From positions 1 through 7,736 of the forward strand of contig JAZURO010000013.1 of assembly GCA_045606265.1 (NCBI GenBank): a stretch of 7,736 nt of DNA, read 5' to 3'. Shown piece after piece: positions 1 through 5,708 of this stretch. Every line of letters begins with the position of its first letter. The stretch's first letter is position 1. Below the pieces are notes generated by a model. The model was not told the origin of the DNA. It worked only from the letters and a program-made list of their open reading frames with translations, and made no database searches. Origin of the DNA: RGIG4608 sp045606265 (GTDB taxonomy: Bacteria; Bacillota; Clostridia; Oscillospirales; CAG-272). A program made the position numbers and the translations under genes.

Positions 1-1215
1 CGGTGTGTAATTGCTTGTTGCCTTGCCAACCTTGTTCTTCATAATCGTGTTGGCAAAGTAGCGAATATCGTCCATGGCGTGGTCGTTTTCCTTTATGTCC
101 GTATCAGCGGTCGCTTTATCATCCCACCGATACAAGCCAAACTCGGCTATGCTGTCAACGCAGGACCGGTGAATTTTGATGTTTCCGTTCTTCAAGTACA
201 CCGCCGTTCTGCGGATACCATCCAGCACATCGTTGTTAGCCTTTCGGATCGTAAAGCCACGCTTTCGCAATGCGGCAATAAAGGAAGCCGCCGAGGGGTC
301 AACAATCACTTGACGGATGTTGTAACCCTTTGCCAATTCCTCCACAGCATCGCAGTAGTCCTCATCCGTCCGCTGTACCGCCTTTTCTCTGCCATTGTAG
401 TAATATTCTTTTATCCGTGTCGCTTTGTCGCCCAAAACGCACCACAGACCGGCAGAAAACGGGTTCATTGTGCCGTAGTCAATGGAGATGTAGTATTCGC
501 CATTCTTCGGGATTTCGTCAACGATGTTCTGTTCTCCAAAGTCATAGACCAGACCCTCGGACAGCACCCATTCGCCCAAAATGAACCGCTGATAGAAAAC
601 ACCAGCGAAGAAACTTTCGGCTCTCGCTATTTCCGCATCGCCCAAAATGGGGTTGTCACGCATAAGGAAATGCAGGTGCTTTTTCTTCTTTCTGTCTTCG
701 GTAAGCCATTCTTTGTAAAACCAATGATTTGGGCTTTCGGGGTTGCAATTAAACCACAGCTTTGCATTCTTGAAAGACAGAGTGCGGGCAATCGCTTGGT
801 CAACAAACGACTTCGGCATCAATGCCACCTCGTCAAACAAAACGCCAGCCAAAGTCAAGCCCTGAATGAGTGCCTGTGAACTTTCGTCTTTACCGCCAAA
901 TAGATAGAAATAGTTTTCTCTATCAGCACATCGCACCGTCAACATTCGGGTACTGATTTTGTACTGCGTTTTGAAAGGCATCCCCTCAATCTGTTGGAAC
1001 GGTCGCAGGATGTTTCTCTCAGCATTGGAAACGGTCTTGCCGCAGATTGCAAAGTTGGTGTGGTCAAAGTTTTCCATCGCCCACAGAACGAAAGCAAAAG
1101 ACATAACAATGGTCTTACCGCTACGGACAGCACCATCACAGATTAAAACACCTTCATCGCTATAAGCGAATTTAATAATCTCCGCTTGCTTCTTTGAAAA
1201 CTTATCAATCTGCAT
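1..1215 (-). CDS. terL: Phage terminase large subunit (PBSX type), partial
   Basis: This is the packaging motor: its ATPase drives DNA into the prohead and its nuclease cuts the concatemer. The reading frame is open for 405 codons from the ATG at 1215 to the window edge, so only the C-terminal tail is missing. An in-frame TAA lies two codons before this ATG, which fixes the start. Visible motifs are Walker A GAVRSGKT (residues 28-35), Walker B VLFDE (125-129) and the coupling motif NCNPE (156-160). The RuvC-like nuclease acids are D246 (SIDYG), D306 (VIVDPSA) and D378/D382 (NDHAMDD). All key residues are present, so the enzyme looks active. It overlaps the end of the upstream small-terminase-like gene by 11 nt, with a weak AAGGCGG ribosome site. 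A long open frame on the opposite strand here is a shadow. Confidence 0.95.
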   Translation of the reverse strand, partial: MQIDKFSKKQAEIIKFAYSDEGVLICDGAVRSGKTIVMSFAFVLWAMENFDHTNFAICGKTVSNAERNILRPFQQIEGMPFKTQYKISTRMLTVRCADRENYFYLFGGKDESSQALIQGLTLAGVLFDEVALMPKSFVDQAIARTLSFKNAKLWFNCNPESPNHWFYKEWLTEDRKKKKHLHFLMRDNPILGDAEIARAESFFAGVFYQRFILGEWVLSEGLVYDFGEQNIVDEIPKNGEYYISIDYGTMNPFSAGLWCVLGDKATRIKEYYYNGREKAVQRTDEDYCDAVEELAKGYNIRQVIVDPSAASFIAALRKRGFTIRKANNDVLDGIRRTAVYLKNGNIKIHRSCVDSIAEFGLYRWDDKATADTDIKENDHAMDDIRYFANTIMKNKVGKATSNYTP

Positions 1216-1585
1216 CTGTTACCGCCTTTTTAACCGCATCAAGGAAAGCCGCCTGCTTCTGTGCTTCGGTGTCGGCAATTTCGGTCTGTTCGCCAAGCAA
1301 TTTGGAAAGCCGTTCAAGGTCGGACAGATTGCCATCTTTCAGCGTGTTCAAGGTGCAGACGATGGTAAACAAATCCTTAATGCTCCCATCGTCCTGCAAC
1401 CCCATCTTCGCCGCCAACTTCGACACTTGCGGATTATCCTTTGCCGTCGTGGATAGAAAGTCATTCAGTATTTTTTGAACGGTCTTTTTTTCTCTGCGAA
1501 CTTGAGCAGACTTTTGACCGCCCTTGGACTGTTCCTCGACAGTTAGTATATGTGCTTGAGGAATTAGGTTCTGCTCATTCGCCAT
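1205..1585 (-). CDS. Terminase small subunit-like phage protein
   Basis: This 126-aa protein probably recognises phage DNA and loads the large terminase. The assignment rests mainly on position, directly upstream of and overlapping terL by 11 nt. It also rests on a basic N-terminal segment, KGGQKSAQVRREKK (residues 21-34), of the type seen in short Firmicute phage proteins found at this place. The rest is predicted to be mostly helical and polar, with a Lys/Ala-rich tail. I see no classical helix-turn-helix that I could defend. The start at 1585 has only a weak ribosome site (GTGAGATGA just upstream), so translation may be low or coupled. It could instead be an accessory protein adjacent to the terminase rather than the true small subunit. 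Confidence 0.65.
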   Translation of the reverse strand: MANEQNLIPQAHILTVEEQSKGGQKSAQVRREKKTVQKILNDFLSTTAKDNPQVSKLAAKMGLQDDGSIKDLFTIVCTLNTLKDGNLSDLERLSKLLGEQTEIADTEAQKQAAFLDAVKKAVTDAD

Positions 1586-1618
1586 TCATCTCACTTCGCT
1601 TTTTAATCTCGTTTTTCA

Positions 1619-1855
1619 CTATTCTATTCTTGCAATGGTGACTGGCTCATATCCATTCCAAGAATGAACAGGACAATTATAACAATCTTCGACAGGATAG
1701 CCGCAACACCCATTTGTAAATAGACATTTTGTTGGCTGTTCAATCTTTAGAGACTGTATGTTTCTTGCGACATTCTTTAACATGCTTTCCAATTCTTCGT
1801 TTTCGCATTGTAAAAACTGCATTTTTTCAGCCATTTTATCTATGAATGTTGACAT
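1619..1855 (-). CDS. Cys-rich small protein with N-terminal coiled coil, unknown function
   Basis: I do not recognise a function for this 78-aa protein. Residues 1-38 are rich in Met, Glu, Lys, Leu and Asn and look like a short coiled coil. Residues 44-61 carry Cys44, Cys50, Cys51, Cys58 and Cys61, followed by His64, a pattern compatible with one zinc site. The ATG at 1855 shares its A with the TGA of the upstream methyltransferase (TGATG), and an AAAGGAG site lies 7 nt upstream, so it should be translated together with that gene. A GTG codon just before it is a weaker alternative start. It ends in tandem stops TAG TGA. Coupling to the methyltransferase suggests, but does not prove, an accessory role. 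Confidence 0.75.
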   Translation of the reverse strand: MSTFIDKMAEKMQFLQCENEELESMLKNVARNIQSLKIEQPTKCLFTNGCCGYPVEDCYNCPVHSWNGYEPVTIARIE

Positions 1856-2730
1856 CACAACACTCCTTTCAAAATATGTGCAACAACATCAACAGTCCAC
1901 CCGTTACCGATTGCAGTGTATCTGTGGCTGTCCGCAAATCCGTCCGTATATCCGTCAGGTAGTGTTTGCAGCCGTTCATATTCCAACGGTGTCAACTTGC
2001 GAGGTCTTCCATCATCAAGCACTTTCTTTTGGGTGTTTCCGCCACCGCAAGTGGTTAATGTCTGACATTTTGCAAACGGAGAATTTACTCTTTTCAAAAT
2101 ATCGTGTCCATTGATGTGAAGATTTGCACACACCGTCTTATCAAAACCAACAAAATCAAACTTGCAGCTATAAAAATACTTTTCGTCCACTTTGTTTTCA
2201 AGAACATCTTTTAACACGATGTTCGATGGGTTGAGAACAGGATTAAAGGGGAAGTTTGTGCCATAGACACGCCCTCTATCTTGTGCGGAAAAAGCACTTG
2301 AATTTTGATAAACGAGTTCAACGCCCAAGCATTCTTCGATAGCCTGCTTGCTTTCTTTGCTCATACTTGAAACATTTTCAAACAAAAACTTTACATTTGG
2401 ATTGTACTTTTTGATGTGGTTTAGAATATCAACAAACTCGAAGAACATCTTGCTTTTTCCATTTAATCCTTGCCTTGTTTTGCTTTGGGTTATGCTCAAA
2501 GACTGACAAGGACTGCCAGCTAAAATAAGGTCAATTTCTGCCCACGGAATATCCCACTCTCTCCATTTTGTAACATCGCCCAAACGGATAATGTTGGGAT
2601 AGTTTTTCTGTGAGATTGCGATTGCGTGTTTGTCAATCTCACTTGCATAATAAGCATCAACTTGAATGCCAGCCCTTTCGAGCGCCACCATTCCGCAGCT
2701 GATGCCGTCAAATAAGCTTAATACTCTCAT
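1855..2730 (-). CDS. C5-cytosine DNA methyltransferase (phage, Dnmt3-like type)
   Basis: This 291-aa enzyme transfers a methyl group from S-adenosylmethionine to C5 of cytosine in DNA, probably to protect phage DNA from restriction. The family motifs are in order: motif I SLFDGISCG (residues 5-13), motif IV SPCQ with nucleophile Cys75, motif VI ENV (118-120), motif VIII QDRGR (150-154), a target-recognition region at about 160-245 including TLTT (224-227), and GNGWTV (275-280). All catalytic residues are present and the length is normal for phage members, so it looks complete and active. I cannot deduce the target site. The ATG at 2730 overlaps the HNH gene's stop as ATGA; an in-frame upstream extension exists but starts before motif I without support. 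The gene is visibly more AT-rich than the terminase and the 4-5 kb region, which fits horizontal acquisition. Confidence 0.93.
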   Translation of the reverse strand: MRVLSLFDGISCGMVALERAGIQVDAYYASEIDKHAIAISQKNYPNIIRLGDVTKWREWDIPWAEIDLILAGSPCQSLSITQSKTRQGLNGKSKMFFEFVDILNHIKKYNPNVKFLFENVSSMSKESKQAIEECLGVELVYQNSSAFSAQDRGRVYGTNFPFNPVLNPSNIVLKDVLENKVDEKYFYSCKFDFVGFDKTVCANLHINGHDILKRVNSPFAKCQTLTTCGGGNTQKKVLDDGRPRKLTPLEYERLQTLPDGYTDGFADSHRYTAIGNGWTVDVVAHILKGVL

Positions 2731-3272
2731 ATATGCTTCCACCCCTTTTCGTGAATGATATTGTATATCGGGCAAGTAGAAATGCCAAACATTCTCGCCA
2801 TAGCAGACATACCATATTTTTTATCACGAGGAATGTAATGCTCTTTTATCCATTTCGCTTGTTCATCGGTCAAAACGCTGTTCGGGTGTGTTTGCCCTTT
2901 GCTTGCCGTATTCAGTCCGTGTTTCCAAGCGTGGTGTATATTTTCTTCACAAGTAACCCATTCAAGATTTTCAACCGCATTGTTTCGTTTGTTGCCATCT
3001 TTGTGATTTACTTGTTCTTTTCTTTCGGGATTTTCAATAAAGGCAGAAGCAACTAAACGATGTACACAACTGATATTTCGCTTTCCATCTTTTCGTAATT
3101 CAACTTGCAGATATCCTTTTGTGTCAATGTGTCCTGTGAGTATCTTTTCGCTTATAGGTAATTTTCTGCCGTTTGACAACACCTTTGTTCTTGCAAGGGA
3201 GCGTATTCTTCCCAAGTTGCTAACTTGATACATTCCCTCAAAGTTTTCAATGTCTTTCCAAATCTCCACCAT
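2727..3272 (-). CDS. NUMOD4-HNH endonuclease, homing type
   Basis: This 181-aa protein has the layout of I-HmuI-like HNH homing endonucleases. It starts with a NUMOD4 segment, WKDIENFEGMYQVSNLGRIR (residues 5-24). An HNH core follows, with His71 (VHRLVASAF), NHKDGNKRNN (89-98) and NLEW (102-105). The C-terminal region at about 131-178 (TDEQAKWIKEHY, then MARMFGIST) resembles a helix-turn-helix DNA-binding segment. The expected metal-binding and catalytic His and Asn residues are present, so it looks active. The ATG at 3272 is preferred because GAGGTG lies just upstream; a TTG four codons earlier is the alternative. Its stop overlaps the methyltransferase start as ATGA. Known relatives nick or cut DNA near their insertion site and spread by recombination. 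A restriction partner for the methyltransferase is possible but unproven. Confidence 0.92.
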   Translation of the reverse strand: MVEIWKDIENFEGMYQVSNLGRIRSLARTKVLSNGRKLPISEKILTGHIDTKGYLQVELRKDGKRNISCVHRLVASAFIENPERKEQVNHKDGNKRNNAVENLEWVTCEENIHHAWKHGLNTASKGQTHPNSVLTDEQAKWIKEHYIPRDKKYGMSAMARMFGISTCPIYNIIHEKGWKHI

Positions 3273-3282
3273 CTTGCACCTC

Positions 3283-3339
3283 AAAAATATAAAAACCGCA
3301 AAGGTACTTGTATGGTGTCAGCATACTTTCCCTATGCGG
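3283..3339 (-). terminator. Terminator-like hairpin in the HNH leader
   Basis: On the minus strand an outer stem CCGCATAGG / CCTTTGCGG (plus 3331-3339 with 3296-3304, one U-U mismatch) encloses an upper stem GTATG / CATAC (plus 3322-3326 with 3310-3314) and a 7-nt loop. It is followed at once by TTTTTATATTTTT, as expected for an intrinsic terminator. It sits between the second promoter and the HNH gene, whose ribosome site begins directly after the T-tract. Cassette expression would therefore need read-through. Confidence 0.6.
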
Positions 3340-3390
3340 AATTTAACAAAATATAAAGTTTAAGTTAAATGTCTGACACCCATTCAACCC
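3283..3390 (-). ncRNA. Structured leader RNA with pseudoknot potential (possible attenuator or small RNA)
   Basis: Transcription from the promoter at 3396-3424 would make about 105 nt of RNA before the T-tract. It contains two nested perfect repeats: GGTGTCAG / CTGACACC (plus 3373-3380 with 3314-3321) and, inside it, ATTTAAC / GTTAAAT (plus 3364-3370 with 3341-3347). The CTGACAC strand is also exactly the loop of the terminator-like hairpin. The upstream GTGTCAG could therefore pair with that loop as a pseudoknot or compete with the hairpin. The structure is seen by eye, not computed. I do not recognise a known RNA family. Confidence 0.5.
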
Positions 3391-3419
3391 TCTATATTAT
3401 ACCAAATTTCATAGGGAAA
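3327..3419. repeat. Separated 10-bp inverted repeat spanning promoter and leader
   Basis: The plus strand reads TTTCCCTATG at 3327-3336 and CATAGGGAAA at 3410-3419, a perfect 10-bp inverted pair 73 bp apart. The right arm lies in the promoter spacer and the left arm lies in the terminator-like hairpin. The arms could be operator half-sites for a repressor; no regulator is identified. Confidence 0.55.
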
Positions 3420-3424
3420 ATCAA
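3396..3424 (-). promoter_or_regulatory. Sigma-A-type promoter for the HNH/methyltransferase cassette
   Basis: TTGATT (3424-3419), a 17-nt spacer and a perfect TATAAT (3401-3396), with TG one base before the -10 as in an extended -10. It points to the HNH gene. The spacer contains TTTCCCTATG, whose inverted copy recurs at 3327-3336, so it may carry an operator. Confidence 0.8.
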
Positions 3425-3452
3425 TAGTATTTTATGATTTTTTGCTTTTTAT

Positions 3453-3515
3453 TCAAAATTTCTTCTCATACGGCTTCAATGCCCTAATCGGCAAGTACTC
3501 AATTTTTAGTTCCAT
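3453..3515 (-). pseudogene. 20-codon stub of a ParB-like / DNA-methylase gene
   Basis: A strong ribosome site (GGAGG, 7 nt before the ATG at 3515) leads into a 20-codon frame beginning MELKIEYLPIRALKPYEK and ending KF-stop. From family knowledge this closely matches the N-terminus of ParB-domain proteins in Firmicute phages, often fused to a DNA methylase, which normally continue from KPYEKN into the nuclease-like domain. Here similarity ends after KPYEK. The following bases are AT-rich and the other two frames do not restore a ParB sequence. The stub has a consensus promoter of its own (3566-3594) and lies just upstream of the cassette. The most likely reading is a gene decapitated when the cassette arrived. 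A leader-peptide role is possible, since the ribosome site is intact. Confidence 0.6.
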
Positions 3516-3565
3516 TTCCGTGCCTCCAAACAGAAAAATAGTGCATACAGTTTCCCATATACACT

Positions 3566-3594
3566 ATTTTACCGAGATTATTCAGTTTTGTCAA
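3566..3594 (-). promoter_or_regulatory. Sigma-A-type promoter upstream of the ParB-like stub
   Basis: Perfect -35 TTGACA (3594-3589), a 17-nt spacer and -10 TAAAAT (3571-3566). It begins 12 bases after the stop codon of the 115-aa gene and points leftward. It would drive the stub and, by read-through, the cassette and packaging genes. It probably belonged to the lost ParB-like gene. Confidence 0.8.
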
Positions 3595-3605
3595 CTAAAC
3601 GCCAA

Positions 3606-3953
3606 TCAAATGCCCTTATCGTCCCACATATAGTACCGCTCCGGCCATTTCTCAAAATCTTCTCCCCAAATTTGGGAGAGCCTACGGTCAATGACCTCTC
3701 TGATATAACTGGCTTTAACATCGGCGGTCAGACCTACAATGCACTCTTTGTATCGCTCGGTGAAGGATGCACCAATACGGCTCAGTCGCTCTTTGCCGAA
3801 TACATCTCGTCCCATTACCTGCGGGTCGTTTAGAACAATGGTCATAACATCAAGGCAAAGCTGTGCCGTCCAACGCTGGATGATTTCGCTTGCCATCTGA
3901 CGTTCCTGTTCTCTCTTGGCTTGCAGCTTTTTGGCATATTCGTTCTTAGCCAT
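3606..3953 (-). CDS. Conserved phage protein, 115 aa, unknown function
   Basis: I recognise the pattern of a conserved small protein common in Firmicute prophages, but no function is known to me. It has a basic, helical N-terminus (residues 1-30, NEYAKKLQAKREQERQ), a middle block LCLDVMTIVLNDPQVMGRDVFGKERL (about 32-57) and an aromatic tail, ERYYMWDD. There is no signal peptide or membrane segment. Translation starts at the ATG at 3953, with GGAGG 9 nt upstream, inside the end of the MazG-like gene (8-nt overlap), so the two are probably coupled. It is the last gene of this run before the promoter-rich gap. Confidence 0.8.
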   Translation of the reverse strand: MAKNEYAKKLQAKREQERQMASEIIQRWTAQLCLDVMTIVLNDPQVMGRDVFGKERLSRIGASFTERYKECIVGLTADVKASYIREVIDRRLSQIWGEDFEKWPERYYMWDDKGI

Positions 3954-4368
3954 TTCCGTTATCCTCCATTCGTTCTTTCAGCCGATTGATCTTGTATGAC
4001 ATTCTGTCGTTAACCAGCTCAGAAACACCGTAAAACAATGTTAACTGCTCCATCATGATTGTTACATCTGCGATTTCGTCAACAAGGGATTCGATGTCAC
4101 GCTTCCCCCTGCCGTACTTGCAAATCTCTTTTGTCAGTTCGGACATTTCTTCGATGGCAACGGAGTTTTGGCTTTCAAGTCCAAACTTTTTAAGAGCTTC
4201 CAGATAGACAATCTGCCTATTTTCTTTTTCTTCCTCTGCGTCCTCTAATTTTCCAAGTTTTCGAGTTGCCGCAATCATCTTATTCTTGACATAGGCATTA
4301 TTCGCCATCAAGCCATCTGTACCAATAACCGTGTAACCGTAGCAGGTTTTCTTCGTCAAGCGCTCCAT
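3946..4368 (-). CDS. MazG-like NTP pyrophosphohydrolase with phage N-terminal extension
   Basis: The C-terminal half of this 140-aa protein (about residues 52-136) matches the all-alpha MazG/dUTPase-like NTP pyrophosphatases, which hydrolyse NTPs to NMP and pyrophosphate and clean or reshape nucleotide pools. The metal-binding pattern is visible as E74-x2-E77 (EEMSE) and E98-x2-D101 (DEIAD), in a helix-rich segment that also carries MMEQLTLFYG. The first 45 residues (MERLTKK to LGKLEDAEE) form a short block that I know from other phage proteins, where it often precedes unrelated domains. The start at 4368 is chosen over an ATG at 4386 because the family usually begins MERLT and GAGGGG lies about 10 nt upstream. 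It starts one base after the stop of the 3D-domain gene. Confidence 0.82.
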   Translation of the reverse strand: MERLTKKTCYGYTVIGTDGLMANNAYVKNKMIAATRKLGKLEDAEEEKENRQIVYLEALKKFGLESQNSVAIEEMSELTKEICKYGRGKRDIESLVDEIADVTIMMEQLTLFYGVSELVNDRMSYKINRLKERMEDNGNG

Positions 4369-4369
4369 G

Positions 4370-4912
4370 TCAGATAAGCCCCTCATCGCAAATTAGAAAA
4401 ACATTTGCGTACTGAACACCAAATTCCCTCGCAGACTGGTGATCGTTAAAATACACATCAATGCGGTTCCCTTTGACGCCGCAGTCCTCCGCTATGTATT
4501 CATTGCCGTTGATCTCCACAACAGAGCCGTAGGGGATTACTTTCGGGTCAACGGCAACGGAGATACCCTGCACAAGTGGTACGCCGATAGAGCCATATAC
4601 AATCTCATTCCCATTCTCATCAACAGGTCTATTCTCAGCCCACTTTCCGCAACAGATGGAGCAAGAACAATATGCTGTCAGTCGGAACTCTCCAAGGTCT
4701 GTTTTTGTGCGGACGGGCTCAGTTACTTCCGGCTCCACCTGTTCGCTCACGGCGGGAGGATCGGACGGAATCTCCGTGTACTCAGGTGCATTATTTTCCA
4801 CACGATGGAAAATGGCCATCATGATAAAATACAGAAATACCAGCATTGCCAGAAATGCGATTACGAAAATAGCCAAGTTCTCAAGGAACACTTTCATCTT
4901 GTTTCGCTTCAT
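4370..4912 (-). CDS. Membrane-anchored 3D-domain protein (putative cell-wall hydrolase)
   Basis: This 180-aa protein has a basic N-terminus (MKRNKMK), one strong membrane segment (about residues 12-35), a Pro/Glu-rich linker (about 40-70) and a C-terminal 3D domain. The three aspartates that name the domain are visible as AVDP (D122), AEDCG (D143) and RIDVYF (D152). The domain begins RLTAYCSCSICCG, with Cys82, 84, 87 and 88 and a further Cys144. 3D domains share the double-psi barrel of MltA-type lytic transglycosylases and act on peptidoglycan; here the domain should face outside the membrane. The ATG at 4912 has GGAGG about 10 nt upstream and lies 32 nt inside the preceding gene. No holin is nearby, so a lysis role is uncertain; infection-stage wall remodelling is another option. 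Confidence 0.85.
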   Translation of the reverse strand: MKRNKMKVFLENLAIFVIAFLAMLVFLYFIMMAIFHRVENNAPEYTEIPSDPPAVSEQVEPEVTEPVRTKTDLGEFRLTAYCSCSICCGKWAENRPVDENGNEIVYGSIGVPLVQGISVAVDPKVIPYGSVVEINGNEYIAEDCGVKGNRIDVYFNDHQSAREFGVQYANVFLICDEGLI

Positions 4913-5258
4913 TTTTATTTTGCCTCCAATCGTCCGGCAAGTTGTAAAATGCTGCATACAGCTTGTCGGCATTTTCTATGGTGGGTTCACTCTTATACCT
5001 GTCGGCCGCCGCCCCAATTTTATCTTTCAACGCCTGGCTTTGGCGGTCAAGGACCTGGACTTTAGATTTGTCCTCTGCCCAATTAAATATAAGACGCTTC
5101 TTTTCCTCGGCTCCCTGCTCCCTGCCAATCAGACCTCGCCTGTATGCCGTGTATAAGTATTTAAGTGCGACATACAGGCAGGTGTCTGCGACATCCAGAT
5201 TGAGCGGGGTCGGCTTGCCAATCATAGCATCCCTCTCAAACGGTAACTCCATCTCCAT
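4881..5258 (-). CDS. Small phage protein, 125 aa, unknown function
   Basis: I cannot give a function. After a short acidic start, the segment MIGKPTPLNLDVADTCLYVALKYLYTAYRRG (from residue 12) is followed by REQGAEEKK, a pattern I have seen in small helical proteins of Firmicute phages. The C-terminal half is charged and probably helical, with no membrane segment or cysteine cluster. The ATG at 5258 shares its A with the preceding TGA (TGATG), which favours coupling. An internal ATG at 5225, preceded by GAGAGG, is a credible alternative start and would remove 11 residues. The end of the gene overlaps the 3D-domain gene by 32 nt. Confidence 0.75.
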   Translation of the reverse strand: MEMELPFERDAMIGKPTPLNLDVADTCLYVALKYLYTAYRRGLIGREQGAEEKKRLIFNWAEDKSKVQVLDRQSQALKDKIGAAADRYKSEPTIENADKLYAAFYNLPDDWRQNKNEAKQDESVP

Positions 5259-5506
5259 CAAGTTTGCGGGACATAGACATACCGCTTGCAGCGGGGAAGC
5301 CTACCACAATACTCATGCTCAAGGTAGTATTTTTCCTGATCTACCTTGCTGGAAAAGTAAATGATTTTTTCCGGCTCGGAGTTCCATACACACATAGATG
5401 CAGGCGTGACCTGTCGCACAGGATATACCCAGCTCTTTTCATATACACCGAACATTTCAGCATCGCTTTCATCCATCACACGTACACCAATGATTTTGTT
5501 TTTCAT
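5258..5506 (-). CDS. Small phage protein, 82 aa, unknown function
   Basis: I do not recognise this protein. It has a beta-rich look (KNKIIGVRVMDES at the N-terminus, EKIIYFSSKVD in the middle) and a basic, Tyr-rich tail, GRLPRCKRYVYVPQ. There is no signal peptide or membrane segment. The ATG at 5506 is chosen because GGAGG lies 9 nt upstream; the frame stays open further upstream, but that part overlaps the preceding gene and lacks a ribosome site. It is separated by 22 nt from the upstream gene and overlaps the next start by one base. Confidence 0.72.
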   Translation of the reverse strand: MKNKIIGVRVMDESDAEMFGVYEKSWVYPVRQVTPASMCVWNSEPEKIIYFSSKVDQEKYYLEHEYCGRLPRCKRYVYVPQT

Positions 5507-5528
5507 TTTATTTGCCTCCTGTAAATTG

Positions 5529-5708
5529 TTAAATTTCTTCCAAAAGGAACTTTTTGCAATCTTGAACCAAAACCTCTTTGGATTTTTTCGGGTCAATTTC
5601 CATACCAATGTCTTTGCAAAGTTTTGCAACAGTTTGCAACTGCAATGTTACAATAAAGTTTGCCATATCATCAACATTGGATTTTTGCAGAAACTGAAGA
5701 TATGTCAT
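5529..5708 (-). CDS. Small helical phage protein, 59 aa, unknown function
   Basis: I do not recognise a function. The sequence reads as two or three helices, with MTYLQFLQKSNVDDMANFIV at the front and a Lys-rich tail ending CKKFLLEEI. The opening resembles short phage proteins of the type 'TxLEFLxxAsxEELAxFL', whose role is unknown to me. The ATG at 5708 overlaps the stop of the dimer-glycosylase homologue as ATGA, which supports this start over an in-frame ATG at 5762. It is lower in GC than its upstream neighbour. Confidence 0.72.
   Translation of the reverse strand: MTYLQFLQKSNVDDMANFIVTLQLQTVAKLCKDIGMEIDPKKSKEVLVQDCKKFLLEEI

Noticed and set aside
79..879. 266-codon open frame on the plus strand
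   Set aside because: It lies fully antisense to the large terminase, whose ATPase and nuclease motifs are intact on the minus strand; no ribosome site or recognisable domain.
3283..3390. HEARO / IscB-type guide RNA next to an HNH gene
   Set aside because: The HNH protein here is a NUMOD4 homing type of 181 aa without RuvC-like parts of IscB, and the leader is much shorter than such RNAs.
1619..3515. Group I intron carrying the HNH gene inside the ParB-like gene
   Set aside because: No second exon of a ParB-like protein follows the HNH, methyltransferase or 78-aa genes, and I cannot see the conserved group I core.
3440..3515. Programmed frameshift continuing the ParB-like stub
   Set aside because: The other frames after KPYEK give short Lys/Ile-rich text and stops, with no ParB motifs.
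4439..5364. Several long plus-strand open frames
   Set aside because: They are antisense to the 3D-domain and 125-aa genes, lack ribosome sites and show no recognisable protein pattern.
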